In this document: piece after piece, positions 8,070 to 17,666 of the stretch | How the letters are laid out: each line of letters opens with the position of its first letter | How positions within the stretch are numbered: the first letter of the stretch is position 1 | NCBI GenBank assembly: GCA_035999765.1 | Contig: CP108521.1 | Coordinates: forward strand, 3,720,001 to 3,784,000 | Direction of reading: 5' to 3' | From: Streptomyces sp. NBC_01231 | Lineage (GTDB): Bacteria; Actinomycetota; Actinomycetes; Streptomycetales; Streptomycetaceae | DNA: 64,000 nucleotides | The notes under the pieces: generated by a model | The model's database searches: none | What the model saw: the letters and a program-made list of their open reading frames with translations, nothing else | What the model was told of the DNA's origin: nothing | Program-made: the position numbers and the translations under genes

Positions 8070-9806
8070 CGTGTTCCGGTCCTGTGCGTCGCCGCCGAGG
8101 TTCGTGGCGGCGCCGGGCGCGTTGAAGGAGAGCTCGCGGTAGAGGGCCGCCAGGCCGGTCTGGGAGAGGTCGGAGAAGTCCGTGCGGTGCGGGGCCGAGG
8201 ACTCGACGCAGGTGGTGAAGATCGAGAGCGTGCCGTCCTTGTTGTCCACCAGCTCGATGACCCGGGCGAGCTGGGGGTAGTCGACGTGGGAGGCGGTGGA
8301 GATCTCCCAGAAGGCGCGGCCGGAGGAGGTGGAGTGCGGGGTGATGTCGTTGCGGTGGATATGACCGTTCACCCAGGCCAGGACGTTGGCGTGGCGGCCG
8401 AGGAGGGATATGACCTCCTGGCCGGTGTGCCGCCGATCGCCGGGGCGGGCCGGGTCGGGGCGGGTGTTGGTCATCGTCTTGCTGGTGTGGTGACTGAAGA
8501 GGACCGCGTACGAGTCCTTGTTCTCCCGCAGGGTCCGGTCCAGCCACCTCAGCTGGGCCGTCCCGATGGAGCCCTCGTAGTGGCCGCCCGCGTCGGTGGT
8601 GTCGAGGCTGATGCCGATGACGTCGTCGGCGATCCGGAAGCTGTAGTACTGGGTGCCCGCGTCGAGGTTGGCGGTGGAGTAGCCGTGGCCGACCGGGCCC
8701 AGACCGCGGTGGGCCGGGTCGAGGTGGGCCTCGAGGTACTCGGTGGCGGTGAAGGGGGCACGGCTCTCGTCGGGCGTGACCGAGCGCATGTCGCGGGAGT
8801 GGGCCTTGAGGAAGTCGCGGAACGCGGTCCCCTTGGGGTCCTTGGCGTTCTTGATGGCGTCCTGGAGCTTGCTCGCCTCGGACGCGGACACGCTCATCAG
8901 CTTCTTGCCGCCGACCGCGTACTCGGCGAGCCAGGAGTCGCCGTGGCCGTAGCAGCCGAGCGGCATGGAGTCGTGGTTGCCGACCGTGGAGTACCAGGGC
9001 AGGTTGAGGCCAGGGCTGTTCAACTCCCGCAGTGCGGCGGTCAGATAGCCCTGGAGGTGCGGGAAGCCGAGCTGCTTGTCGGTGTCGCGCACGGTGGAGT
9101 CGGGCTGCCAGTACTGCTTGAGGCCGCTGTTCTGCACGCCCTCGTAGTGGCGCGGGTCGCCGGAGTTGGCGCTGACCCGGCCGCCGCTCATGATCGTCAG
9201 GAACCAGTCGAGCTCGGTTCTGGCGTTGTTGTCGGTGTTGTCGCCGGTGGTCATGGCGAAGTGCAGCGGCGAGCCGGTGACGGGCGCGCCCCGCAGCGCG
9301 TTGATCCGCTCCACGAGCGAGATGGCGCCGGGCACGGTGAGCGCCTCGTGCGGGCGCCAGGCGTGGGCGTCGGTGGAGCGCAGGTACTCCAGCCGCATCG
9401 GGTGCTGGACGTCGATCAGGTGCAGGTCGGTGATCTGCACGAAGGAGGCCAGCGCGGTACGGCGGCCGGCCCGGCCGGACTTGGGTGCCGCGAGCTCGCT
9501 GCGGACCGTGCGGCTCCAGCCGGGGCCGTCGCCGAGGCGGCGGTAGCCGGAACTGGTGCGCGGGGCGGCGACCGAGGCGAGGGTGGTGCCCCGGGTGTAA
9601 GGGGCCATGGGGGCGGCCGGGGCCCTGCGCGACTGGGCCACGGGCGCCTGGGCGGCCGCGGTGTCCGCGGCGGGGGCGGCCTGGCTGTCGGTGGGCCGCA
9701 GGGCGTAGCCGACGCCCGCGGAGAGGGTGACCGCCGCGGTGGCGGCGAGGACGGTACGGCGATGGGTCCCTTGTGCGGGACCGGCGACAGAGCGTGTGCG
9801 CGACAT
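8031..9806 (-). CDS. Tat-exported metallophosphoesterase (TIGR03767-like)
   Basis: Secreted calcineurin-type phosphoesterase of 591 aa. The ATG at 9806 follows a GGGGAG site. The N-terminus has a twin-arginine signal (HRRTVLAATAAVTLSAG), so export is folded, via Tat. Metal-binding motifs of the family are visible: QITDLHLIDVQ, TTGDNTDNNA, VGNHDS, FSHHTSK and GHIHRND. The family usually acts on phosphodiesters or monoesters; the substrate is unknown. The 3' end is unusual: the last five codons (STTRR) and the TAA lie inside the right-end region of the neighbouring TnpB element, so the native C-terminus has probably been replaced. The gene converges on tnpB with an 18-bp overlap. Confidence 0.88.
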   Translation of the reverse strand: MSRTRSVAGPAQGTHRRTVLAATAAVTLSAGVGYALRPTDSQAAPAADTAAAQAPVAQSRRAPAAPMAPYTRGTTLASVAAPRTSSGYRRLGDGPGWSRTVRSELAAPKSGRAGRRTALASFVQITDLHLIDVQHPMRLEYLRSTDAHAWRPHEALTVPGAISLVERINALRGAPVTGSPLHFAMTTGDNTDNNARTELDWFLTIMSGGRVSANSGDPRHYEGVQNSGLKQYWQPDSTVRDTDKQLGFPHLQGYLTAALRELNSPGLNLPWYSTVGNHDSMPLGCYGHGDSWLAEYAVGGKKLMSVSASEASKLQDAIKNAKDPKGTAFRDFLKAHSRDMRSVTPDESRAPFTATEYLEAHLDPAHRGLGPVGHGYSTANLDAGTQYYSFRIADDVIGISLDTTDAGGHYEGSIGTAQLRWLDRTLRENKDSYAVLFSHHTSKTMTNTRPDPARPGDRRHTGQEVISLLGRHANVLAWVNGHIHRNDITPHSTSSGRAFWEISTASHVDYPQLARVIELVDNKDGTLSIFTTCVESSAPHRTDFSDLSQTGLAALYRELSFNAPGAATNLGGDAQDRNTELVLKKGSTTRR

Positions 9807-9983
9807 GGCGCGATCTCCCCGAGTGCGAACGCGTCGGCAGTGGTCGCGGGCGGTCGCTGTTGCGAACATCCCGCTCACTACCGATCGTTGGCACCGGGCA
9901 TGACCTGCGCGTGAACGAGGCAGCAACGCACAGCGCCGATCACCGTACGTCGATCTTGGACTACCCTGCGCGCCCTCGACCGC

Positions 9984-10002
9984 TCCCCCAACGGCTTGGG
10001 GA
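9984..10002 (-). terminator. terminator-like hairpin after Nudix gene
   Basis: CCCCAA and TTGGGG flank a CGGC loop directly downstream of the Nudix stop codon, in the 200-bp gap before the phosphoesterase gene. It has no long T-run. Confidence 0.45.
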
Positions 10003-10005
10003 CGG

Positions 10006-10515
10006 CTACTCCGTGTTCATCTTCCCGGGTAGGGGAGCTGTTTCCGGAGGGGGCTCGACCGGCGGCGGCGCGAGGTGCCCGGTGGCCGGTCGTTCCCGCC
10101 ACAGCCGCAACCCGAGGTCGACCAGGCTCACCAGGTTCAGGCCGGGCACGGCGTCCAGGTCGTGCCAGGCGGCCATGTCGGTGGAGCCGCCGATCTCGTA
10201 GCGGAGCTCGCCGCCGGTGATCCGGCCCTCGTAGACGAGCCGTACGCCGTGGTGGTCGACATCGCGCCCGAAACGGCCGGGAAAGGTGCGGTGACTGGAG
10301 TGCACGCCGAGCAGGCCGGTGACTTCGATGCGGTACCCGGTCTCCTCGGCCACCTCCCGCACGACGGTGTCGTGGGGATCCTCGCCGTGCTCCATCCCCC
10401 CGCCGGGCAGAACCCACTCCGGCGGCCCGCCGTCGGGCGCCGGGGACCGGGAGAGCAGAAGCTGTCCGTCACGCACGCATATGGCGTAGGCCGCCACCCG
10501 CAACTTCTTGAGCAT
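10006..10515 (-). CDS. Nudix hydrolase
   Basis: A 169-residue Nudix protein that hydrolyses nucleoside-diphosphate-linked substrates using a divalent metal. The full Nudix box is present (G-x5-E-x7-REVAEETGY, about residues 40-62), starting in PGGGMEHGED. N-terminal MLKKLRVAAYAICVRDG is typical of the family. The substrate cannot be assigned. The ATG at 10515 has no clear SD and may give a short or leaderless transcript. It precedes the phosphoesterase gene in the same direction but is separated from it by a hairpin and 200 bp. Confidence 0.9.
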   Translation of the reverse strand: MLKKLRVAAYAICVRDGQLLLSRSPAPDGGPPEWVLPGGGMEHGEDPHDTVVREVAEETGYRIEVTGLLGVHSSHRTFPGRFGRDVDHHGVRLVYEGRITGGELRYEIGGSTDMAAWHDLDAVPGLNLVSLVDLGLRLWRERPATGHLAPPPVEPPPETAPLPGKMNTE

Positions 10516-10756
10516 CAGGGGAAGTTAACCCGAACCCGGGCACCTCTGGGGCGAGTTGCCCGATTCATGACTCATCTCCGCAAAGCGCATAGGGGGTTTT
10601 CCCCATGCGCCCATATCGTTTCGGTCAACTCTCCCTAAACATCTCTCCCATGGGTAAAGCTGTGCGATCGTCCGGGATCGCAATCCGGACTTCGGCGACC
10701 AGGACCGATCGGCTCTGGTCGCGCACCGTTCGTTCCTTTACCTACAAGGGATGCCG
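10516..10756. promoter_or_regulatory. divergent promoter region, Nudix / subtilase
   Basis: A 241-bp intergenic region. It contains an inverted repeat GCGCAT (10585-10590) and ATGCGC (10605-10610) with inner GGGG/CCCC around a TTTT loop, which may be an operator or a hairpin in the subtilase leader. The stretch before the subtilase is relatively A/T-rich for this genome (ctccctaaacatctctccc), which would suit a promoter. No further sites are recognised. Confidence 0.4.
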
Positions 10757-13700
10757 ATGACCCTCACCCCCCAGCGCGAGCCGATATCCGGCGCGAGACG
10801 CGTGGCCCGTATCGCCGTCGCCGCCGGACTGGTGGCCGCGCTCTCCGCCGCCGGGCCGATACCCATGGCCCTCGCCGCCGACGAAGGATCCGTCGCCGCC
10901 GACCCGGGTGTGAAGTCCGCCCACGACAAGCTCGGCTCCGACGACGCCGACGCGCTCGCCGAGGCCAAGGCCGACGGCGACAAGAGCGTCACGATGATGA
11001 TCGCGACCGCGCCCGGACAGACCGAGCAGGTCTCCGAGCAGCTCGACGCGGTCCAGGGCAGCCTGGTCGGCAAGACCTACGACAAGCTCGGCTACGTCCG
11101 CGCCACCGTCCCGACCGGCAGGGCGGACGCGGCCATCGCCGCCGCCGCGAAGCTCACCGCCGTGCACGGCATCGACCTGCGGCAGGAGATCGTGCTGGAC
11201 GACCCGTCGCCGGCCGCGGACACCGCCAAGGGCGCCACGCACAAGGGCGCCACGGCCAAGGGCACGGCCTCCTACCCGGCGCCGAGCAGGAAGACCCCCG
11301 CCGAGAACCCGTACAACCCGTCGTTCGAGACGGGCGCCGTCGACTTCGTGACGAAGAACCCAAAGGCGGACGGCCGGGGCATCACCATCGGCGTCCTCGA
11401 CTCAGGCGTGGACCTCGCGCACCCGGCGCTGCAGAAGACCAGCACCGGCGAGCGGAAGATCGTCGACTGGGTGACCTCGACCGACCCGGTCTCCGACGGC
11501 GACGGCTCGTGGCTGCAGATGACCACCTCGGCGGCCGGTCCGGCGTTCTCCGCGACCCCCCGCGGCGGCACCGCCGAGACGTTCAAGGCCCCGGCCGGCT
11601 CGTACAAGTTCAGCTACTTCTACGAGTCCGCGACCGCCGGCGGCGACCAGGCGGGCGACGTCAACCGCGACGGCGACAAGACCGACGTCTGGGGCGCGCT
11701 GTACGACGCCGCGGCCGGCACCGTGCGCGTCGACCTCGACGACGACCACGACTTCGCCGACGAGCAGCCGATGAAGCCGTACAAGGACGGCTACCGGATC
11801 GGCTACTTCGGCACGGACGACCCGGCGACCGACGTCGCCGAGCGCATCCCGTTCGTCGTCGAGATCCGCAAGGACGTCGTCTACAACGCCGCGGGCGCCA
11901 AGGCCGACTACGTCAACATCGGCATGATCTCCAGCGAGCACGGCACCCACGTCGCCGGCATCACCGCCGCCAACGGCCTGTTCGGCGGCAAGATGAACGG
12001 CGCCGCGCCGGGCGCGAAGATCGTCTCCTCCCGGGCCTGCGAGTTCGGCCCCGGCTGCACCAACGTGGCGCTCACCGAGGGCATGATCGACCTCGTCGCG
12101 AACCGTGGCGTGGACATCGTGAACATGTCGATCGGCGGCCTCCCGGCGCTGAACGACGGCAACAACGCGCGCGCCGAGCTGTACACGCGTCTCATCGACA
12201 CCTACGGCGTGCAGCTGGTGATCTCGGCCGGCAACTCCGGCCCCGGCGCCAACACGATCGGCGACCCGGGCCTGGCCGACAAGGTCATCTCGGTCGGCGC
12301 GACCATCTCCAAGGAGACCTGGGCCGCCAACTACGGCTCCGTCGTGGAGAAGAAGTACGCGATGATGCCGTTCTCCTCGCGCGGTCCGCGTGAGGACGGC
12401 GGCTTCACGCCGACCCTGTCCGCGCCGGGCGCCGCGATCAACACCACCCAGACCTGGCTGCCGGGCGGCCCGGTCGCCGAGGCGGGCTACACCCTGCCGG
12501 CCGGCTACTCGATGCTCCAGGGCACCTCGATGGCATCCCCGCAGGCCGCGGGCGCCACCGCGCTGCTGCTGTCCGCCGCGAAGGCCAAGGGCGTCGACCT
12601 GACCCCGGCCGCCCTGCGCACCGCGCTCACCTCGACCGCCGACCACATCAAGGGTGTGCAGGCGTACGAGGAGGGGGCCGGCCTCATCAACATTCCGGAC
12701 GCCTGGAAGTCGATCCGTTCCGGCGCCACCGCCCACACGTACTCGGTCAAGGCGCCGGTCGACACCGCGATCGACTACGCGCTGAAGACCCCGGGCTTCG
12801 GCACGGGTCTGTACGACCGTGAGGGCGGCCTCGAGGCCGGGCAGAAGAAGACGTACGACGTCACGATCACCCGTACGTCCGGCGCCGACAAGGCGATCCG
12901 GCACGAGCTGTACTTCGAGAACAACGCGTCGAGCACGTTCAAGATCGTCGGCTCGGACGAGGTGAAGCTGCCGCTGAACCAGCCGGTGATCGTGAAGGTG
13001 CAGGCCGCGCCGAAGTCCGCCGGCCTCAAGAGCGCGATCCTGGAGGTCGACGACCCGAAGACCGAGGGCGTAGACCAGCAGGTGCTGTCCACCGTCGTGG
13101 TCTCGCAGCCGCTGAAGTACACCTACGCGGCGTCGAGCACGGTCCAGCGCAACAGCACCCAGTCGTACTTCGTGACCGTCCCGGAGGGCGCCAAGTCCCT
13201 GGAGGTCGCGATCGGCGGGCTGAAGGACAAGAGCCAGACGCGGTTCATCGCCATCCACCCGTACGGCGTCCCGGTCGACAACACCTCCACCCCGTACTGC
13301 TACAACAACTACCTCGACGGCAACGGCTGCAAGCCGGACGTGCGTTCGTACGCCGACCCGGTGCCGGGCGTCTGGGAGATCGAGGTCGAGTCGCGCCGTA
13401 CGTCGCCGCTGCTCGACAACCCTTACAAGCTGGACGTCTCCGTCCTCGGCGCGGCCTTCGACCCGGAGACCGTGACCGTCCCCGAGGCCAAGGTCGGCAC
13501 CCCGGCCACCGCCTCCTGGAAGGTGACGAACGGCTTCGCCGCGCTCGACGGCAAGCTGGTCGGCGGCCCGCTCGGCTCGGCCAAGGCGGCCCGTCCGACG
13601 ATCGCCACCCGCCAGACCGAGACCACCACGGTCGAGGTGCCCGCGGGCGCCAAGTCGCTGGACGTCGCCATCGGCAACGTCTCCGACCCGGCGGCCGACC

Positions 13701-14077
13701 TGGACCTGTACGTGTACGACGCCACCGGCAAGGAACTCGGCAACTCCGCCGACGGCGACTCGGAGGAGGCAGTGTCCCTCCCCTCGCCCGCCGCCGGTAC
13801 GTACACCATCGAGGTCGTCGGCTACTCGGTCCCGTCCGGTTCCACCGCGTACGACTACCAGGACGTGTTCTTCTCCGCCGCGCTCGGCACGGTCACGGTC
13901 GACGGGTCGACGCCGGTGAAGCTCGGCACGGGCGACTCGGCGACGGTCTCCGGCAGCGTCACCGCCGCCGCGGCCGCGCCGGAGGGCCGTGAGTTCTTCG
14001 GCCAGGTCCAGCTGGTGAACGCCCGCGGCACGGTCGCGGGCACCGGCAGCGTGAAGATCGAGAAGGTCACGCCGTAA
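10757..14077 (+). CDS. large secreted subtilisin-like serine protease (S8)
   Basis: Exported S8 peptidase, 1106 aa from ATG 10757. An ATG at 10751 is also in frame, but AAGGG (10746-10750) sits too close to it. A signal peptide (ARRVARIAVAAGLVAALSA to ALA) is followed by an inhibitor-like propeptide. The catalytic Asp is in GVLDSGVDLAHP (about residue 215), His in SSEHGTHVAG (about 395), the oxyanion Asn in ISAGNSGPG and Ser in QGTSMASPQ (about 591). About 160 residues separate Asp and His, carrying an acidic insertion with DDDHDF that may bind calcium or gate access. The C-terminal 450 residues are beta-rich, with a pre-peptidase-like segment. Expected role: extracellular protein degradation. 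Confidence 0.93.
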   Translation: MTLTPQREPISGARRVARIAVAAGLVAALSAAGPIPMALAADEGSVAADPGVKSAHDKLGSDDADALAEAKADGDKSVTMMIATAPGQTEQVSEQLDAVQGSLVGKTYDKLGYVRATVPTGRADAAIAAAAKLTAVHGIDLRQEIVLDDPSPAADTAKGATHKGATAKGTASYPAPSRKTPAENPYNPSFETGAVDFVTKNPKADGRGITIGVLDSGVDLAHPALQKTSTGERKIVDWVTSTDPVSDGDGSWLQMTTSAAGPAFSATPRGGTAETFKAPAGSYKFSYFYESATAGGDQAGDVNRDGDKTDVWGALYDAAAGTVRVDLDDDHDFADEQPMKPYKDGYRIGYFGTDDPATDVAERIPFVVEIRKDVVYNAAGAKADYVNIGMISSEHGTHVAGITAANGLFGGKMNGAAPGAKIVSSRACEFGPGCTNVALTEGMIDLVANRGVDIVNMSIGGLPALNDGNNARAELYTRLIDTYGVQLVISAGNSGPGANTIGDPGLADKVISVGATISKETWAANYGSVVEKKYAMMPFSSRGPREDGGFTPTLSAPGAAINTTQTWLPGGPVAEAGYTLPAGYSMLQGTSMASPQAAGATALLLSAAKAKGVDLTPAALRTALTSTADHIKGVQAYEEGAGLINIPDAWKSIRSGATAHTYSVKAPVDTAIDYALKTPGFGTGLYDREGGLEAGQKKTYDVTITRTSGADKAIRHELYFENNASSTFKIVGSDEVKLPLNQPVIVKVQAAPKSAGLKSAILEVDDPKTEGVDQQVLSTVVVSQPLKYTYAASSTVQRNSTQSYFVTVPEGAKSLEVAIGGLKDKSQTRFIAIHPYGVPVDNTSTPYCYNNYLDGNGCKPDVRSYADPVPGVWEIEVESRRTSPLLDNPYKLDVSVLGAAFDPETVTVPEAKVGTPATASWKVTNGFAALDGKLVGGPLGSAKAARPTIATRQTETTTVEVPAGAKSLDVAIGNVSDPAADLDLYVYDATGKELGNSADGDSEEAVSLPSPAAGTYTIEVVGYSVPSGSTAYDYQDVFFSAALGTVTVDGSTPVKLGTGDSATVSGSVTAAAAAPEGREFFGQVQLVNARGTVAGTGSVKIEKVTP

Positions 14078-14099
14078 CCGAAAGGTCACGCCGTAACCG
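14063..14099 (+). repeat. 18-bp direct repeat spanning the subtilase stop codon
   Basis: AAGGTCACGCCGTAACCG occurs at 14063-14080, including the TAA stop, and again exactly at 14082-14099. It is a recent local duplication that leaves a second copy of the gene end in the 3' untranslated region. Confidence 0.85.
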
Positions 14100-14113
14100 G
14101 TCGGTACGGCCGG

Positions 14114-14152
14114 GGGCGGGCGTTCGTCGTCATGACGGGCGCCCGCCCTTTC
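14114..14152 (+). terminator. bidirectional terminator, subtilase / sigma-linked gene
   Basis: GGGCGGGCG (14114-14122) pairs with CGCCCGCCC (14140-14148), 17-nt loop, followed by TTTCT. It separates two convergent genes. Confidence 0.75.
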
Positions 14153-14887
14153 TCATGCGCAGGTCAGGGTGCGGGACTCGGGCAGCGAGGCGATGACCCA
14201 GGCCCGTTCGCGGGCGACCTCCTGCTTGCCGACGGCCCAGTGGTCGGGCGTGGCGGCGCCGCGGGGGACGCCGAGCAGGACCTGGTCGCCCTTGTGCAGG
14301 TGGGTGACGTCGTAGGGGTTGATCACGAAGGTGAGCTGGTCCGCGCCCCGCTCCGGCTTGTAGGAGCGGGTCACGCGCACGGTGACGTGCAGCTGTTCGG
14401 TGTCGGGGAGCTGTTCGAAGCCGGTGACCGTGCCCTCGGCGACCGTGCGGGCGCAGGCCAGGTACCGGGGGCTCCCGAAGGGGGCGCCGGAGTCCTGTTT
14501 GGAGGCCGCGCTGTCGCCGGCGCTGTCCGACGCGTCACTGGTGCCGTGCCCGGCCTGGCTCAGCAGCCAGCCCATGCCCGACAGCACGACCGCGACGGCG
14601 GCCACCGCGAGGGCGCCGAAGGCGAGCCTGAAGGCCCTGCGGCGGGGCCGCGACGGACGTACGGGAACGGGCTTCGGAGCCTTGGCGGGCTTCGGGGCCT
14701 TGGCGGGGTCGCCGAGGGCGTCGCCGATGAACCCCAACTGCTCGCGCAGCAGCGCGAGATCGGACTCGGCGCAACGGTGTTCGGCCATGAAGGCGGCGTC
14801 CGCGCGGGCGGCGTCGGACAGCGGCTCCTCGATGATCGCGGCCATCAGCGCGTCCATGTCGACGGAACCGTCGTGTTCGGCGGTCAT
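14153..14887 (-). CDS. membrane partner of ECF sigma factor (putative anti-sigma)
   Basis: A 244-residue single-pass membrane protein. Its cytoplasmic N-terminus (about 85 residues, DMDALMAAIIEEPLSDAARA) resembles a sigma-binding helical domain but lacks the HxxxCxxC zinc motif of ZAS anti-sigma factors. A transmembrane helix (AFGALAVAAVAVVLSGMGWL) follows, then an extracellular beta-rich domain. Its ATG (14887) comes one base after the sigma-factor stop codon, so the two are translationally coupled, which supports an anti-sigma role. The signal it senses is unknown. Confidence 0.75.
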   Translation of the reverse strand: MTAEHDGSVDMDALMAAIIEEPLSDAARADAAFMAEHRCAESDLALLREQLGFIGDALGDPAKAPKPAKAPKPVPVRPSRPRRRAFRLAFGALAVAAVAVVLSGMGWLLSQAGHGTSDASDSAGDSAASKQDSGAPFGSPRYLACARTVAEGTVTGFEQLPDTEQLHVTVRVTRSYKPERGADQLTFVINPYDVTHLHKGDQVLLGVPRGAATPDHWAVGKQEVARERAWVIASLPESRTLTCA

Positions 14888-14888
14888 G

Positions 14889-16756
<1,868 letters not shown>

Positions 16757-16772
16757 CGCCGTTCCGTACGCG

Positions 16773-16821
16773 AAAGGGGGCGCCCACCGGTGTGAGTGTG
16801 ACCGGTGGGCGCCCCCTTTTT
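16773..16821 (+). terminator. strong rho-independent terminator after asd
   Basis: Perfect 19-bp stem: AAAGGGGGCGCCCACCGGT (16773-16791) and its complement (16801-16819), 9-nt loop, then a T-run. It can also serve the convergent toxin gene on the other strand. Confidence 0.92.
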
Positions 16822-16830
16822 TTCGCGTGC

Positions 16831-17178
16831 TCAGAGAGCCAGATGCCGCCGCAGCGCCGCGTCGATCTCGGTCATACGTTGCCGAGGCACGGAACCGATC
16901 GGCCGCAGCAGCCGCTGGGGAGCGAGCGCGCGTACTTGCTCGCACTGCACCTTGGAGTCCTTCGGGAGGCCGCACTCCCCGGAAGGCAGCAGCACCTGGA
17001 ACGGGTAGACGCGAGAGGTGTTGGTCGTCAGGGGCACCAACGTGACCACACCTCGCCCGGTCCGTTCCACCGCCGCGTTGGCACCGTCGTTCGAGACGAT
17101 CACCGCCGGGCGGGCCTTGTTGGCCTCACTGCCGCGCGTCGGCTCGTAGTCGACCAGGTAGATGTCACCGCGCTTCAT
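16831..17178 (-). CDS. mazF: MazF/PemK-family toxin (endoribonuclease)
   Basis: A 115-residue toxin of the MazF/PemK fold, a sequence-specific mRNA interferase. Hallmarks are MKRGDIYLVDYEPTRGSE at the start, ARPAVIVSND in the second strand, VTLVPLTTNT and the CEQVRAL motif. These cover the RNA-binding groove and the conserved Arg and Thr residues. The ATG at 17178 overlaps the end of the antitoxin gene by 14 bp, giving coupled translation with antitoxin first. The pair lies between asd and pepN. Confidence 0.9.
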   Translation of the reverse strand: MKRGDIYLVDYEPTRGSEANKARPAVIVSNDGANAAVERTGRGVVTLVPLTTNTSRVYPFQVLLPSGECGLPKDSKVQCEQVRALAPQRLLRPIGSVPRQRMTEIDAALRRHLAL

Positions 17179-17395
17179 CAGTCAGCCCGTCCCCGGAGAA
17201 CTGGTCCCAGAACTCCGCGTCCTCGCTCCCGTCCCACTCGGCGAACGCTTCCGCGTACTCCTGCTCCAGCTGCGCCTGCCGCAGCAGTTCGATGGCGGCG
17301 TGTATGACGGCGGACCGGGACTCGGCGTCCGTGCGCGATGCGTACTCGTCGACGAAGGCGACATCCTCCTGCGGCAAGCTCACACTGATCTTCAT
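17165..17395 (-). CDS. mazE: MazE-type antitoxin, ribbon-helix-helix
   Basis: A 76-residue antitoxin. The N-terminal MKISVSLPQEDVAFVDEYA is a ribbon-helix-helix DNA-binding strand and helix, and the acidic C-terminal tail (AFAEWDGSEDAEFWDQF) should wrap the toxin. The ATG at 17395 lies inside a palindrome that probably serves as the operator. Promoter control by the antitoxin or the complex is expected from the family. Confidence 0.88.
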   Translation of the reverse strand: MKISVSLPQEDVAFVDEYASRTDAESRSAVIHAAIELLRQAQLEQEYAEAFAEWDGSEDAEFWDQFSGDGLTDEAR

Positions 17396-17417
17396 ACCCT
17401 CACGGTAACAGGGTATG
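17393..17417. promoter_or_regulatory. palindromic operator overlapping antitoxin start
   Basis: Perfect 8-bp inverted repeat CATACCCT (17393-17400) and AGGGTATG (17410-17417) with a 9-bp spacer. The left arm includes the antitoxin start codon and its AGGG ribosome-binding site. A repeated GTAGC/GCTAC follows at 17424-17452. The position fits repression by the ribbon-helix-helix antitoxin. Confidence 0.6.
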
Positions 17418-17666
17418 ACCGCTGTAGCTACCGTTTGTGCTACCACTTGGCAGCACTCCCCTGCACACCGCACCTCGAACCTGCCTCACGACGTCGTCAT
17501 GTCCTCAGCCTCCGGCGCATCCGCCCTGCCCACCGGGCGGGAAACGGACATCGCGTTCGGTGCGGGCGCGTGGAAGGATGGCGCAACCCGCCCACCCGTC
17601 ACCCGACCACCACCCCCCAACGAGGCGCTACCGCGCCGCACCTTTGAATGACGAGGAGATGACCGC

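Noticed and set aside
11402..14089. Minus-strand frame of 895 codons opposite the subtilase
   Set aside because: Composition typical of an antisense shadow; the plus strand has the full catalytic triad.
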